NCBI GenBank assembly: GCA_003313425.1
Contig: NHZP01000028.1
Coordinates: forward strand, 434,001 to 498,000
DNA length: 64,000 nt
Direction of reading: 5' to 3'
Source: Pseudopyrenochaeta lycopersici
Lineage: Eukaryota; Ascomycota; Dothideomycetes; Pleosporales; Pseudopyrenochaetaceae
The notes below the pieces were generated by a model, which saw nothing but the letters and a program-made list of their open reading frames with translations, was not told where the DNA came from and did not search any database. A program made the translations under genes and the position numbers. Shown piece by piece: positions 52,153 through 63,660 of this stretch (the stretch's first letter is position 1; each line of letters starts with the position of its first letter).

Positions 52153-53094
52153 GGATCTAAAAATCCTCCAAGCGAATATGTAGAGAGGCAGGGAGTCGCA
52201 GCACGCGCTCCACAACGATCAGGCGCTGGCCGATTTTCATTTTATCCTAGGCCAGGAGCCTGGGTGCTTTCTTGCAGATGGAGAGGTGGTGCTGCACGGC
52301 ACGAATCCGCACTGGACGACATTCGTGCCGTTTGGCAGGCGACAAGGCCAGAACCCAGTCCGATCGTGCATCTGGGTGTCGAGAGACGTGGCGGCGACAC
52401 AGGTGCATGTGGACTCGGCGGACAGCACGGCAGTGGTAGCGCACGTGGGGGGAAAGAAGCTGGTGGTGGTATCGGTGTACATTCCCGACCTCAAATCGAT
52501 GAAGACAAAGGACGAAGGCCGGGAGGCGCTTACCAGCAGACTGGACAAGATCAAGGAGGCAGTGCAGCGAGAGCAGCTGCGCGATCCTCACACGGAGGTG
52601 GTAGTCGCGGGCGACTTCAACCGACACAATCCGCTATGGGGAGGGAGCAGCATCGGCAACGAACCAAGGCAGGACGAGAGCGAGCCGATCATCGACTTCA
52701 TGGCGGAGCTATCGCTGCAGAGCCTCCTCCCCGCAGGAACGATCACATACGAATGCGTAAGGGGGAAGTCGACGATCGACCTCATGCTGGCGACGACGGG
52801 GCTGGCAGAAGATCTAGTCAAATGCTCACTCTGGGAGCACGAATACGGGTCGGACCACCGGGCCATCGCGACCCGCTTCAGCATGGACGTGGACCGGGAG
52901 GAGAGGCAGGAGCGACTGCTGCTCAAGAATGCGCGGTGGACAAGATCAGGGCAACGGTGGAGCAAGAGAAGGCAGAGGGCTTCCCGGATGGAGATGTGGA
53001 CGAGATGGCGGACCGAGTGACGTCATGGGTGAACAAGGCGCTCGAAGCGCACTGCGCGCGAGCTCGGCCGTCGCCATACATGAAGCGAAGTTGA
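52145..53094 (+). pseudogene. LINE ORF2 remnant: APE-type endonuclease only
   Basis: It starts MNRDLKILQANM, followed by a TAG (52181) where CAG is expected. The apurinic-type endonuclease motifs follow: ILGQEP (metal-binding Glu), VVAGDFNRHNPLWG, STIDLMLAT and EYGSDHRAI (catalytic Asp-His). Near 52930 one base shift changes the frame to WDKIRATVEQEKAEG. The sequence breaks off at PYMKR, just where the reverse transcriptase linker (usually continuing WW) should begin. RT and the tail are absent, so this copy cannot move. Confidence 0.87.
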
Positions 53095-53981
53095 AGCTCT
53101 AAACTAAGAAGTATCACCACTGTTGTGCCAGATGTCGCGAAGAGCTCGGTCCTCAGTGTACCACTCACCAGTGGAAGGATAGAGTTCAAACTTCCTGGTA
53201 GCTACACCCAAGTAGTCAATAAAACAAAGACTGTCGTCCCAGTTGTTGCGGCGTCTAATGCAGCGAGCATGACGGGTGTTTATGGAGGGGCTCACAGCGA
53301 TACTTCCGAACGGTCGCACCACCGTGTTGGGAAGGACTACGATGATTATGCCGGCCGCGGCAGGCATCACTCGGATTGTTTCAGTAACGGGGGACGTTGC
53401 GAAAGCAGTGCACGAGCAGGGCACTTCGACTTGCAAAGCAGGTTCAGCAACCCCAGAACGTCATTCGGCCTTAAACGAGTGCATGGACCACGGGCCGTGA
53501 AAGTAAAGGTGCGTGTGGAAGACTGACCTGGGAGTATCTCGTATGCATGCGTCTCTCAATGCGCCCTATGCAGCCAAACACCACTCCCACTCGTGCCTCA
53601 GTCATCAAAGAAGTATGTCGACTAGAACTCTTCTCGTTCTCGCACCAACATGGTGGCATTACATTATATTCATTTCACCTTCTGTTGTGGCAACATCAAG
53701 GGACAATTTGAAGACTTCATTAATTGCTACAGGTGGTCGTAGAGCTGTACTTTTACTCGCTCTGTTGACGAGGGCATGTCTCAAATGCACGGGATGTCTA
53801 CTTTCACACAAAAGCACACCTATTGTAAGGCCAACACCTACTTGATAGCTAACAGTTCTGGAGCCCGCTCCGTCACACTTTTCGTAGTCTATTCTGCCGC
53901 CAGCCAAGGCCAGAGGCACATAAGGCTTTAGCGGGCGGAGTCCAACACCACTCACTTGCCAATCATGTTACTACTCATGCC
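53095..53981. other. Spacer with unassigned frames
   Basis: Reverse-strand frames at 53659-53955 (GVGLRPLKPYVPLALAGGRI) and 53104-53436 (NNWDDSLCFIDYLGVATRKF) look protein-like but match no family I know. They may be parts of one degraded host gene. Nothing firm can be said. Confidence 0.35.
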
Positions 53982-53994
53982 CAGTGTTGTCGTC

Positions 53995-54092
53995 GATATA
54001 GTCGATAGTCGATATCGACTAACCATATCGACTATCGACTATATCGACTAAGTCGATACGGTGGCTGTCGATATCGATATATCGACTAACTG
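53995..54092. repeat. Subterminal ATCGACTA/TCGATA repeat array, left end
   Basis: About ten overlapping copies of the motif in both orientations. Matching arrays lie at 56625-56712 and, in the partial copy, at 61018-61096. hAT transposases usually bind such subterminal motifs. Confidence 0.85.
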
Positions 54093-54306
54093 AAAGTGCT
54101 CCAATCGCCACGATTTTGATACCTATCGTCTCGGAAAGCCATATCGACTTAATTTGTGAGGTTTTAATAATATGTACGTCTTCCATATTGGGTAATCTAA
54201 ACGACGCCAAGGAGTAAGTGGCACACAGGGTTGAATATTCGATATCCTCAACTAACACCACAACCACTAATACCAACCTATCTAAACTCATTTAGGACAA
54301 TTTGTA

Positions 54307-56596
54307 ATGGCTTCTTTGACCTCTGAAAGCTCCACTAGCGACAATTTAACCCCCCCTGGTGGCTCCAAGTGCCCCGCCGACGTCGGCGACGACGATACCT
54401 CGCACAGCGCTAAGCGTAGACGAACAAGGCCTTTGGCAGCTCTCAACACCTGGAAGGCAGGCAGGCTTCGCAGGCCTGGAGAGCTTGAATATAAAGACAA
54501 GAACCGCATATGGTACTGCGCTCATTCATCTTGTAATCCTTCGCATACTACATGGAGTACACACGTTACAGGCAATGCAAGAACCCATATGCTTAAGGCC
54601 CATGGAGTCACAATTGCAGAAGAAGAATCACTTATAAAGCAAGCTACAAGCAAAGCAATGAATATGTCTATTAAAGAATCATTCAAGAAGGCAGAGGAAG
54701 AGATGCAAAGGCGAGAAGAACTTAAGATGGATATGGTTTTATCTTCACTCATTAAGAAGGATCTCATACTCGAATGCCTTGCTCGGCTTATCGTATCACA
54801 TAATCTACCTTACAACGCCGTCGAATGGCCCGAATTACGAAGCCTCCTGATCCTCTGCAATCCGGCCGTCGAAAAGGTCCTTATCAATAGCCATACAACT
54901 GTCCCAAAAATCATTGAAAAGGCATACAATGATAGAAAGCTTGAAGCCAAGGCTGAGATGCTGGATACTCCTCATCAAATTCACCTATCTCTCGACGTTT
55001 GGAAAGGCCCAAATCGACGACACTACCTTGGAGTATGTGCGCACTTCATCAACCGTGATGGAGAGCTGAAGAAGTATACAATAGCCCTACCAGAGCTGCG
55101 CGAAGGGAAGGGTGGCAAGGCGCAGTCCATCGCCTTAATCCCCATTCTTAATGAGTATGAGATATACACAAAGCTTGGCTATATTGTTGGTGATAACTCA
55201 TCCACTAACGACGTTCTCTGCCGCGAGATCGAATACTGGCTACAATCAGAAGGTATCACCAACTGGAAGGCTACCCAACATCGAATCCGGTGCCAAGGCC
55301 ATGTTATGAACCTTATCGTCCAGGCCTTCCTTTTCTGTGAGAGTAAAGAAGCAGTAGATGCTGCCATGGAGGAGCTTAATCAGACAACCAATATTGGCAA
55401 AGATCTTGAAGATATTATCGCCGATTATATGTGTGAAGCTTCAACAGACGACTGGCGCAAGTGGGGTGTCTTGGGCAAGCTCCATAACCTCATTATATGG
55501 CTTCAAACATCATCAGAGAGATCAATAGCCTTTACTGAACTAGCTGGCCGAATGGTACCATTAGACAACGACACAAGGTGGAATAGCTGGCTGATAATGA
55601 TTCGCACTGCTCGTCAAGTCAAACAGGCCATTAACAAGACATTTGAAGACAATTACAACCAGCTAAGGGACGACTACTTATCACCAGAGGATTGGCAGAC
55701 ACTGGACGATATCTACCACTTCCTATTGCCATTTGAGGAAGCTACAAAGGTGTGCGAAGGCGATGATTCAACACTGGATTGCACACTCTATACTATTGAC
55801 TTTCTTCTCTCTCATTTAAATAAAGCTGAGGTAAGCTGATATGACTACTATCTTAATATCTACTAACTTATTTCTATAGAGGGAGTATAGGAAGAAGAAT
55901 AGCAACCCAAACTTCCTTATTCGAATCCATATCGCCTGGTATATCCTTGATAAATATTTTATGCTCTATGATAAAGTACCTGCTTATCTGGGAGCCCTCC
56001 TCCTTCACCCCAGTCGTCGACTTCAATATATTAAGAACAACTGGAAGAAGAGCTGGGTAAAAGATTTACAGCCAAATGTTAAAGCTTTCTGGGAGGAGCA
56101 CTATAAGGATCATATTCCACCAATTGAAGATGAGATGGATGAGGATACTGAGAGCAGCTTTGCTCTTTGGAATAAGAACCAGAAGTCTCTGGCTCAATCT
56201 AAAGACGAATATGGCTCCTTTATCAACTCTGGCTGTGTACAAGTAAAGGGGCCAGCATACAAGTGGTGGTTACAACCAGAACAACAGAGCACATATCCCA
56301 ATCTTGCTCGGATGGCTGTAGATCTACTGTCGATACCGTCGATGTCTGCAGAGCCTGAAAGAGTGTTTTCGGGTGCTCGACGAACGATCTCATGGGAGAG
56401 GATGCGGCTTGGATCAACAACAATTGAACACAACGAGTGTTTGAAGTCTTTTCAGCGAATTCGGGTGGGACGAGATAATAGCTATATTGAAGAACTGCGA
56501 GCCTTGACGGCTAAGATCACTGCAACTCACCCACCAGAGTCAGAGATGGATATTGATAGCGAGACAGATAGCTACAGCCAGTCTACAACCACCTAA
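54307..56596 (+). CDS. hAT transposase, two exons, apparently intact
   Basis: Exons 54307-55830 and 55880-56596 (49-bp intron GTAAGC...CTAAC...TATAG) give 746 residues in frame. The BED-like zinc finger is WYCAHSSCNPSHTTWSTHVT with NARTHMLKAHG. The core has QIHLSLDVWKGPNRRHYLGV, VGDNSSTNDVLCREIEYW and HRIRCQGHVMNLIVQAFLF. The C-terminal dimerisation part is ARMAVDLLSIPSMSAEPERV with FSGARRTISWERM. It is the same clade as the hAT at 34.5-37.4 kb and the source family of the fragment at 60.5 kb. No stop or frameshift was seen. Confidence 0.92.
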
Positions 56597-56721
56597 AATA
56601 TATATTACTAAGCTGCCAAGAAATATCGACTAAATATTGTCGATACGGTTTAAGATTCGATCGATAGTCGATCGATATGAAAAGATTCGATATCGACTAT
56701 CGACTATCGACGACAACGCTG

Positions 56722-57752
56722 ACGCCAGCACTGTTTCAACGCCTTACAAAACCCATCCCACTCATCTTGTGCCACACTGTAATTATTGTATTGTGGATAC
56801 TGTTGATTCATGCGTTTTTTGAGATGCCACCAGAGGTGTTCAATGGGGTTAAGGTCTGGTGAGTACGGCGGCCAATTGATTGGATGGATATGGTGGTTTG
56901 CCAGGAACCCGCGCGTGGCACCTGAGGTATGGATGGACGCGTGGTCCTGTACAAACAGGTATGAACGGCGCCAATGAGGTAGGAGGCCTCTTGTCAATGC
57001 CCGAATGTAACTTTGTGAGTTGTATCCACGTCTTAGAGCATCGTTTGAACGCTCCATTATGACCAGTGGACTCCTTCTTCCACGACCTCGTTCATCTATC
57101 CATATACACCCCATACCATCTGTACTGGCTTCTTACCTGTTGCAACGCCTGTAATCATCTCCTTCTTCCATTTCTCCCAAGGAAAACGGAAGCACCACTC
57201 TGTATTATTACCAGAACCCTTCTGAACGGAGCACTCATCGCAGAAGAAGACTGTGCGCCGTTTCCACGGAAAATTTCGGTGCTGCTGACTGAATTGTAGG
57301 CGTTTTCTTGCATCACTAGCATTCAGCTTTGGTCTCTTTTTACAGCGGTGATTAGTGAGGAGCCTACTCTTAAGTAACTGGTAAAGTGTAGAGCGGCTAG
57401 GTGGCTTTAAAGGAGTGCTATCTGCGTTTATAAGGATGGCAGCTTCAACCAGCTCTGAGTACTCTATCTTTGGGTTTGCGCGTACTTTCTGGTAGGTAAT
57501 CTTCTTCTGATGAAGTGATAGAACAGGTGGGCGCCCTGTACGAGGCCGTTCTTGCGTTGTAGTGCGGTAGGCGTAGGTGCGCATTGTGTAGTTAATGGTG
57601 CTGATGCTACACTTAAACTCCGTAGCTAACTCTTCAGCGCGAACACCGCATTGCCGCTTCGCGATAATTTTTGTACGATCATCTGGACAAAGGTTTGGCC
57701 TACGGCGCGCATTTCCATCAATTTCTTGTCCAAAACGGCGTTGTGGTGGCAT
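56722..57752 (-). pseudogene. Tc1-like transposase, frameshifted and cut at its C-terminus
   Basis: The ATG at 57752 opens MPPQRRFGQEIDGNARRRPN. The helix-turn-helix is GVRAEELATEFKCSISTINY. Near 57105 the frame shifts (VQMVWGVYG to GCIWIDERGRG). The catalytic residues lie in VFFCDECSV, LFVQDHASIHT and YSPDLNPIEHLWW. The frame ends at KALKQCWR, where the hAT terminal repeat begins, so the last 25-30 residues usual in the family are missing. The 5' end of the element lies near 57800, just upstream of the CCCH gene. It is non-functional. Confidence 0.85.
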
Positions 57753-57921
57753 TGTTATGAGGGTTTGAAGTTGGGAGGTGGAACAATGGAGAGCGGGGTT
57801 TCACGAAAATCGCTTAGAACTTTTGACACGTGACTGTATTGCCTCAGCTCAACTTTCAGAAACCAAATTCGTCTTTCTCTCCTTCGGAGAGCACGTACCT
57901 TTCTTCACCAGCTGTCAGATT

Positions 57922-59939
57922 ATGGACGGCGCCCTCACGATGGCGGACTATGATATCAATAACTATTTGATGCAAATGCAAGGCTTTCGTGCCACCGATG
58001 AAGCGAGGGAGAAGCTCGTTAGCGTAAGTTCACCGGTCGCATGTCAAAACTTTCTTAGGACTCAATGCTGACAAAGGGCAGGATTTGATTTGGAAATACT
58101 CAAGCTTGCTTGAGGAACACACTAATTTGAAGAAACATTATATGTCTGAAAGGGATATACGGAGGAATTATCAGAAGACGGTTGAGGAGAAGGTGAGAAT
58201 CGTGGGAGAATATGAATCCCAGCTAGTGAGTTGTCCGCTGTCTCAGCCTTACCCGGATTGTTTGTTGTCAACGTATCTCCCTTGGACTATGCAACATTCA
58301 ACCTTGTAATCACGCTTGGCATTGTACGCTCAAAAGCATACCGTCGACGCGCTGCCAAGATCCCATGCTTCCTCCTCGAAGCTACCTCATGTTACTGTCA
58401 TTCAACCATGACCGTCGCTAACTGATGTCGTCCAGGAAGCTTGCTCGTTCGTTTTAGCGCTTATTGATGGTGATGGAGTTATTGTAAGTTGATTCACATC
58501 CCACTTCCCGTATGTCTATTCTAAGAGCGGTATAGTTTCAAGACGCTTTGCTGCAGGCAGCTGGTGGTGATGGCGGGTCTGAAGCTGCCTCTCGACTGCA
58601 CCACGCCATCCGTAATCACATCGCCTCTCTTTACAGCAATTCCGGTAATTGGCCTGTAATGGTTCATATCTATCTCAGTCTCGATAAACTCGCGATGAAG
58701 CTGGCCCAGGTCGGGCTCCTTCGTCATCCCCAGGGGCTGCGGTCGTTTGCACAACGCTTCAGTATCAACCAGCCTTTATTTAGTATAATTGATGTCGGCC
58801 AAGGAAAGGAAAGGGCTGACCATAAGATTAGAGGTTTGCATTCCTCTATTTGCTCAGCTTCTGTACTCTACTAACCTCCCAGAAATGCTTCGCACATTCA
58901 GCGATAATCCTACCTGCCGCCATATTATCTTGGGATGCTGTCATGATGCCGGCTATCTCTTGAATCTCGATCAATTCAAACATAAGGAGTACAAAGCTGG
59001 TCGTATTACGTTGTTGGAGTCAACACCGGCGTACAGAGGGTTTGCAAACTTACCGAACTTCAAAAGCGCTCGCTTCGACGAAGTCTTCAAGAACAAGCCT
59101 TTGCCAGACTACGTTCCAGCTCCTCCTGGATTCACGCAGCCACCTATGCAACCCCCAGTGCAGGCTCCAGCACAACCTCCAGCACAACCTCCAGCCGTCA
59201 TGCGAACAATGACCAACAAGAATTCGCCTACTGTGTCTTCGAGACCATCGGTGTCTAGCCCTGCTCCAAGCACCACGGCATCCCCTGCTACAGGTCCACC
59301 TACCGAATCGAGTGGCGATTCCTCGTGGGCCACCGTTGGGAAGACCAGAGCTGTGTCCTACGGAACCATAACGGTCGTGACGAACAAAAAAGCCATGGAA
59401 AACACCAAAAAGAAGCATGCTTATTACAACAAAGACGAACAAAGACTTGATGAACCATTTCCACCACGTGATCGAGCTGCTGCAGAGGCACTCGATGCCC
59501 GCGTGCAGAAAACCGGCAAGAAGATGTGCAATCAGTGGCACCTTGGAGGCAAATGCGACTCGGGCAAATTCTGCCAGTTTCAGCATGAACCGAAGCTGCC
59601 TCCGGCTGAGCTGAATGCCCTGCGTTATAAAGCTCGAAGTCTGCCTTGCAAGAACAGATACTGCGAAAATATCGACTGCTGTAAGTATTTCAATGCCCGA
59701 GTGTCTTCGATGTCCTTCGCACTTCTCATGATGATGATTTGACCTTTCTGAGGAGAGTCAATCTAGATTATGTGACAAGCGACTAACCAGTTCCAGATTT
59801 TGGCCACCAGTGCTCGCTCGAGCGCGATCAAGGAAGGTGCCCCTACTCGCAAACTTGCCACTTTCGCAGCACGCATGGCATGGATAAAATCAAATATGTC
59901 AGGGTTGACGAAGACGGGAACGAGATGTATAATCCATAG
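57922..59939 (+). CDS. CCCH zinc-finger protein, six exons
   Basis: Exons 57922-58023, 58082-58225, 58436-58483, 58536-58833, 58883-59680 and 59797-59939 give 510 residues with consistent phases. An in-frame ATG at 57940 is an alternative start. The N-terminus is helical (LLEEHTNLKKHYMSERDIRR). The fungal domain follows: FVLALIDGDGVI, ASRLHHAIRNHI, DVGQGKERADHKIR, CRHIILGCCHDAGYL. A Pro/Gln-rich stretch lies at about 276-300. A C-x8-C-x5-C-x3-H finger starts at residue 413 (CNQWHLGGKC ... CQFQH), and a second Cys/His cluster lies near the end (CSLERDQGRCPYSQTCHF). Such fingers usually bind RNA. The role of this family is not known to me. Confidence 0.9.
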
Positions 59940-60510
59940 AATGGGAAAGGTTTATTCTAAACAATAGGAATTTGATCAGGGTTTTCAATTCCAGGAATAC
60001 ATGGTATCGCATATCAATGCACCTGACTCTTCCGAAGTAACCAGCTTACTGCGTGTGCGCAGCTAGGTATCCATTCGCCCGCAGAAATTCAATACAAAAC
60101 TTTGCGCTCAGGGTCCAGCCCCTCATATTTTTCTCCACCTCTGCCGCATCAAGCCTGGTCAGCTGAATTCGAAGACGAATCTCAGTTGCGGTCAGTGGGA
60201 GCTGGTTGATGCGCTAAATATGACCCGTCCACCCATCTCCCCGGGTATAAAGAGTACCTTGCACTTAATTCTAGGATCATGTAGACAAGGACAAGATATG
60301 CCGCGAGGCCTAGCAGTGTCGGTTAGTCCGCTACAGAACTGTTATAGGCTAGAGCCTAGTTGTAATGTTCCTCGGTGGAACCTTCGGAGCGTTGGCGAGA
60401 ACCTCGGAGTTAGGCAGATATAAATGCTGCCTTACTCCTGAGATAGCTTTCTTCTTCATCGAATACAATCCTGTTACCAGGCATCGGCAACCTTTGCGCA
60501 GCCCCCCTCA
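59940..60510. other. Spacer without recognised gene
   Basis: Downstream region of the CCCH gene. Only short frames, none recognisable. Confidence 0.5.
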
Positions 60511-61108
60511 CCTGGTTGAAGATGAGATGGATGAGGATATTGAGAGCAGGTTTGCTCTTTGGAATAAGAGCCAGAAGTCTCTGGCTCAATCTAAAGATGA
60601 GTATAGCTCTTTTATCAACTCTGGTTGTGTACAAGTAAAGGGGCCAGCATACAAGTGGTGGCTACAACCTGAATAACAGAGCACATATCCTAACCTTGCT
60701 CGGATGGCTGTGGATCTACTGTCGATACCGTCAATATCTGCAGAGCCTGAGAGAGTGTTTTCAGGTGCTCGGTGAACGATCTCATGGGAGAGGATGAGAC
60801 TTGGATCAACAACAATTGAGCACCATGAGTGTTTGAAGTCCTTTCAGCGAATTCGGGTGAGACGAGATGATAGCTATATTGAAGAACTGCGAGCATTGAC
60901 GGCCAAGATTACTGCAGCTCACCCTCCTGAATCAGAGATGGATATTGACAGCGAGGTAGATAGCTACAGCCAGTCTACAACCACCTAATTTATATGTATT
61001 ACTAAGTCGCCAAGAAATATCGACTAAATATTGTCGATATGGTTCCAGATTTGACCGATAGTCGATATATATGAAAAGATTCGATATCGACTATCGTCAA
61101 CCACACTG
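60511..61108 (+). mobile_element. 3' fragment of the 54-kb hAT family
   Basis: This 598-bp stretch is closely similar to 56120-56721, including the dimerisation-region codons, the subterminal repeats and the terminal CAGTG (reverse complement). CAA has become TAA at about 60674 and CGA has become TGA at about 60773 relative to the intact copy. The left part of the element is missing. Confidence 0.9.
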
Positions 61109-61121
61109 CTTGTGGAGTACG

Positions 61122-61829
61122 TCACGCTCCTTCCATAAGATAAACAGTAACACGCCACCACGCGAGAATGGAGCCGATAATCCAGAAGTAAGCTGCAACT
61201 TTCAGCCTAGTGCCAACGCGTCCCGTGTATGCGAAAATATACCAGGCAATCGTGGAACCAATTGCTAGTGTTGTGAGCGCTCCGCGCCTAATGAGATCGC
61301 GACGGGCGGATGCAATAGCCTGGAGTACTCCGGGTCAGCAACGGAAGTCCATAGAAAGCTTGCTATTGAATAGATGTAGAGTGACATACCCCAGACCAAG
61401 TGAGGAATGATAACACAATAAACCATGACGCGAGTTCAGGGAATTGTTCGTGGAGAGGATGAGGAGGCAGTGCACCAGTAGCCTGTCAATGTCTACTCAG
61501 TCCGATATGTCTCATGTCTTGAAAATGTGAGAACTTACCACTAGCAGGTCGAGCAAGCCGACACTCATCCAGAAACTACCCCAAAGGAAGTGCATTACAG
61601 TTACCAAAACATCTCCCGCAGCATACCCGTAAAATCCTGCAATGAACTGCCCAAATCCTCCCTGGAGAGCCACAAACGAAAAGAAAATAGTAGGAGATTC
61701 CTCGCCGCCCCACCAACTAGCAATGTAAGAAGCAGGGGCAGCGATGGACCGAAGGAAGAGGTTCACTTGCGGATCTCGTTGAAGCACTCTGTTGGGTCTT
61801 TCACCACCGTCAATTCGCTCTACCATCAT
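61122..61829 (-). CDS. Membrane protein resembling the GPR1/FUN34/YaaH family, three exons
   Basis: Exons (reverse strand) 61829-61539, 61482-61390 and 61319-61122 give 193 residues with all junctions in phase 0. The introns of 56 and 70 bp carry GTAAGT/GTATGT donors and CAG acceptors. Hydrophobic segments are at about 48-70 (TIFFSFVALQGGFGQFIAGF), 74-97 (VLVTVMHFLWGSFWMSVGLL), 118-127 and two near the end (ALTTLAIGSTIAWYIFAYTG, AAYFWIIGSILAWWRVTVYL). The GGFGQFIAG and GSFWMSVG blocks resemble acetate-transporter-type ATO proteins, but the usual NPAPLGL N-terminal motif is missing. It may be a diverged or shortened member. The stop lies 14 bp from a hAT fragment. Confidence 0.6.
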
Positions 61830-61974
61830 CCGGAATGAATTTCTTAGGCGATATAAGGTAGTGTTTTTGGAGGCGTTTGCAACAAATTGGTCTGATCATT
61901 CACATGGTATCCTAGCAAATGTAACTATGACTTCCTATCTACGTCAACATTGCATATTGTAATGATGACATAAT

Positions 61975-62649
61975 ATGTTCTGCGCGGCCAAACCTGGGTT
62001 CAATCTGCAACACCAAGTACTGACCTGGAACTCTGACAAAACACCACAAACAGCGAGAACTCAATTTTTGGAAAACTCATTGCAACAGCATCAAAGCACA
62101 TCTGCTAGTGGCCGCAGCGGCCTCTGCAGGCCGTCACGCGTCCCTCCGCGTCGATTGGTACGTGCAGAGCCAACTTTGCGGCCACAGCAGAGACAGACGA
62201 CCAAACTCTGCGAGCACGCTACAATTTATGACACGTCCATCGAAGGCAGCGGCAGCCATCTAGTCGAGATACAGCAACACGAGATGCGACGACGGAGTCC
62301 AGACACCTCTTAGCACTACAGTCACAACAACAAATTACAGTCACCGATGGGGTTCCTGGCCAGTCTATCACCAACCGACAATGTTTGCGACGTCCCGCAT
62401 CGACGAGCCCTCGAACAGAACGGCATCACCTCTCACGCGAATCGAGTCCCAGACACCCGGCATGCTACGATCGGTGCCACACCACACAGCAGTACTCAGA
62501 CAGCCTTGCCCACTGTCGCTCCCCCCACCACCGTGGAGAAGGACTGGTCACCTTTCGACACAACTCAACAAGGTCTGAGGAGATTCGCGGCGGAGCTCTC
62601 ATGCTCAGTAGACTCGACGGCCCGCACGAGCGGAGCATTGCTCTCGTAG
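61975..62649 (+). other. Unassigned open frame with one stop
   Basis: A frame of 225 codons from the ATG at 61975 is broken once (TAG near 62311). The product is Ser/Thr/Gln/Arg-rich and matches no family. It may be chance or a degraded gene. Confidence 0.25.
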
Positions 62650-62901
62650 AGCCGTATCACGATGAAATGTTCGTCGAGACTATGTCTCTATGCTCACCCC
62701 CAACTCGATTCTCTCAAACGGTAGTGTATTACTCTCTCTTACTTTCCTTGGTTGAGCATGGCGTTAGACAAGGGACGAGCAGATCTCATGGTTGGCTTCT
62801 GAAATGGAGAAAGTGTGGTGCGGCAGGATGTATATAGCGGGCGCTTCATAACGGCCCATACCCTCAGGGTGCATGGCCATAATCAAAAACACACATACAC
62901 A

Positions 62902-62990
62902 CGTCAGGAACGTCAGGAACGTCAGGAACGTCAGGAACGTCAGGAACGTCAGGAACGTCAGGAACGTCAGGAACGTCAGGAACGTCAGGA
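62902..62990. repeat. 9-bp minisatellite CGTCAGGAA, about 10 copies
   Basis: Perfect tandem copies, open in all six frames. The open frames across it are repeat artefacts. Confidence 0.97.
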
Positions 62991-63403
62991 TGTGGATGAA
63001 GTATTTTGCGGCGTGCGTAGTAGCGTACAATATGGCCACTGCAGTAGGTGTCGAGAGTATTCGAGTGTAAGCCTCCAGCCACCCTTCAGTTTAGGCCCCG
63101 CGTGGGTCCAAAACCGGGCCCTTGGAGCGGGGTCCATTGCGGGACCCCTCTTTTTGAACCAATTTGGTTCCTATTCTGGATCCGCCCTGTACCAGTGCAC
63201 CCACAGAATGTGCGCCATTATTCAACTCATAGAGCTGCTCTGCACTCCGTCATCCTACGATTTGGAGCCCAAGACTAGCTCTGCAACCACCTGCCTTGAC
63301 TGATCAATAATATATATACTCCGTTGAAGTAAATGGGCTCGGAGCATCAGCCAATGGGAAGCCGGGTGGGCGCAGCCACGCTAAGCGGTGGGCCCGTTAG
63401 CAA

Positions 63404-63641
63404 TACGAAGGAGCTCGTATTTTTTGAGTTTTGGGGCTAAAATCTACATCAACTTGCAGCAATCACGACACAACAACTACAGAATATCTGAAAGCAAGGA
63501 TTATTAAACACTATTAAGTAGTATCTTAGGAGTCTAGCTAAGAGAATTTTGAGTATTTGCTAATGATCTGCTGTTGTTTTGGTGGATTGCGCATTATAGG
63601 TTTTCGGGGGCCAGTGCTCAAAAAAAACGAGCTCCTTCGTA
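63404..63641. mobile_element. MITE with TACGAAGGAGCTCGT ends
   Basis: Inverted ends (TACGAAGGAGCTCGT) bound a 238-bp AT-rich, non-coding insert. It lies between near-identical direct copies of CGGTGGGCCCG(T/C)TAGCAA (63386-63403, 63643-63660). Confidence 0.75.
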
Positions 63642-63660
63642 TCGGTGGGCCCGCTAGCAA

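Larger units (their letters stand above)
50540..53094 (+). mobile_element. LINE (Tad-like), 5' part only
   Basis: It has a 5' leader, an ORF1 with zinc knuckles and the endonuclease part of ORF2. Homology stops near 53094, before the reverse transcriptase, and no poly-A tail or simple-repeat tail follows. The start near 50540 is a guess. Confidence 0.75.
53982..56721 (+). mobile_element. hAT transposon with ATCGACTA subterminal repeats
   Basis: The ends read CAGTGTTGTCGTCGATA and CAGCGTTGTCGTCGATA (reverse complement). The first 100 bases and the last 100 hold dense copies of TCGATA/ATCGACTA. The 8-bp flanks CTCATGCC and ACGCCAGC do not match. The right end cuts straight into a Tc1 transposase. 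Confidence 0.87.

Noticed and set aside
53659..53955. 98-codon reverse frame as a gene
   Set aside because: Protein-like but with no known family, no clear splice partners and no start context. Left as unassigned.
62764..63303. Open frames with RQE/RNV/FLT repeats; also a possible CRISPR array
   Set aside because: They are translations of a 9-bp tandem minisatellite with no spacers, and the DNA is fungal.
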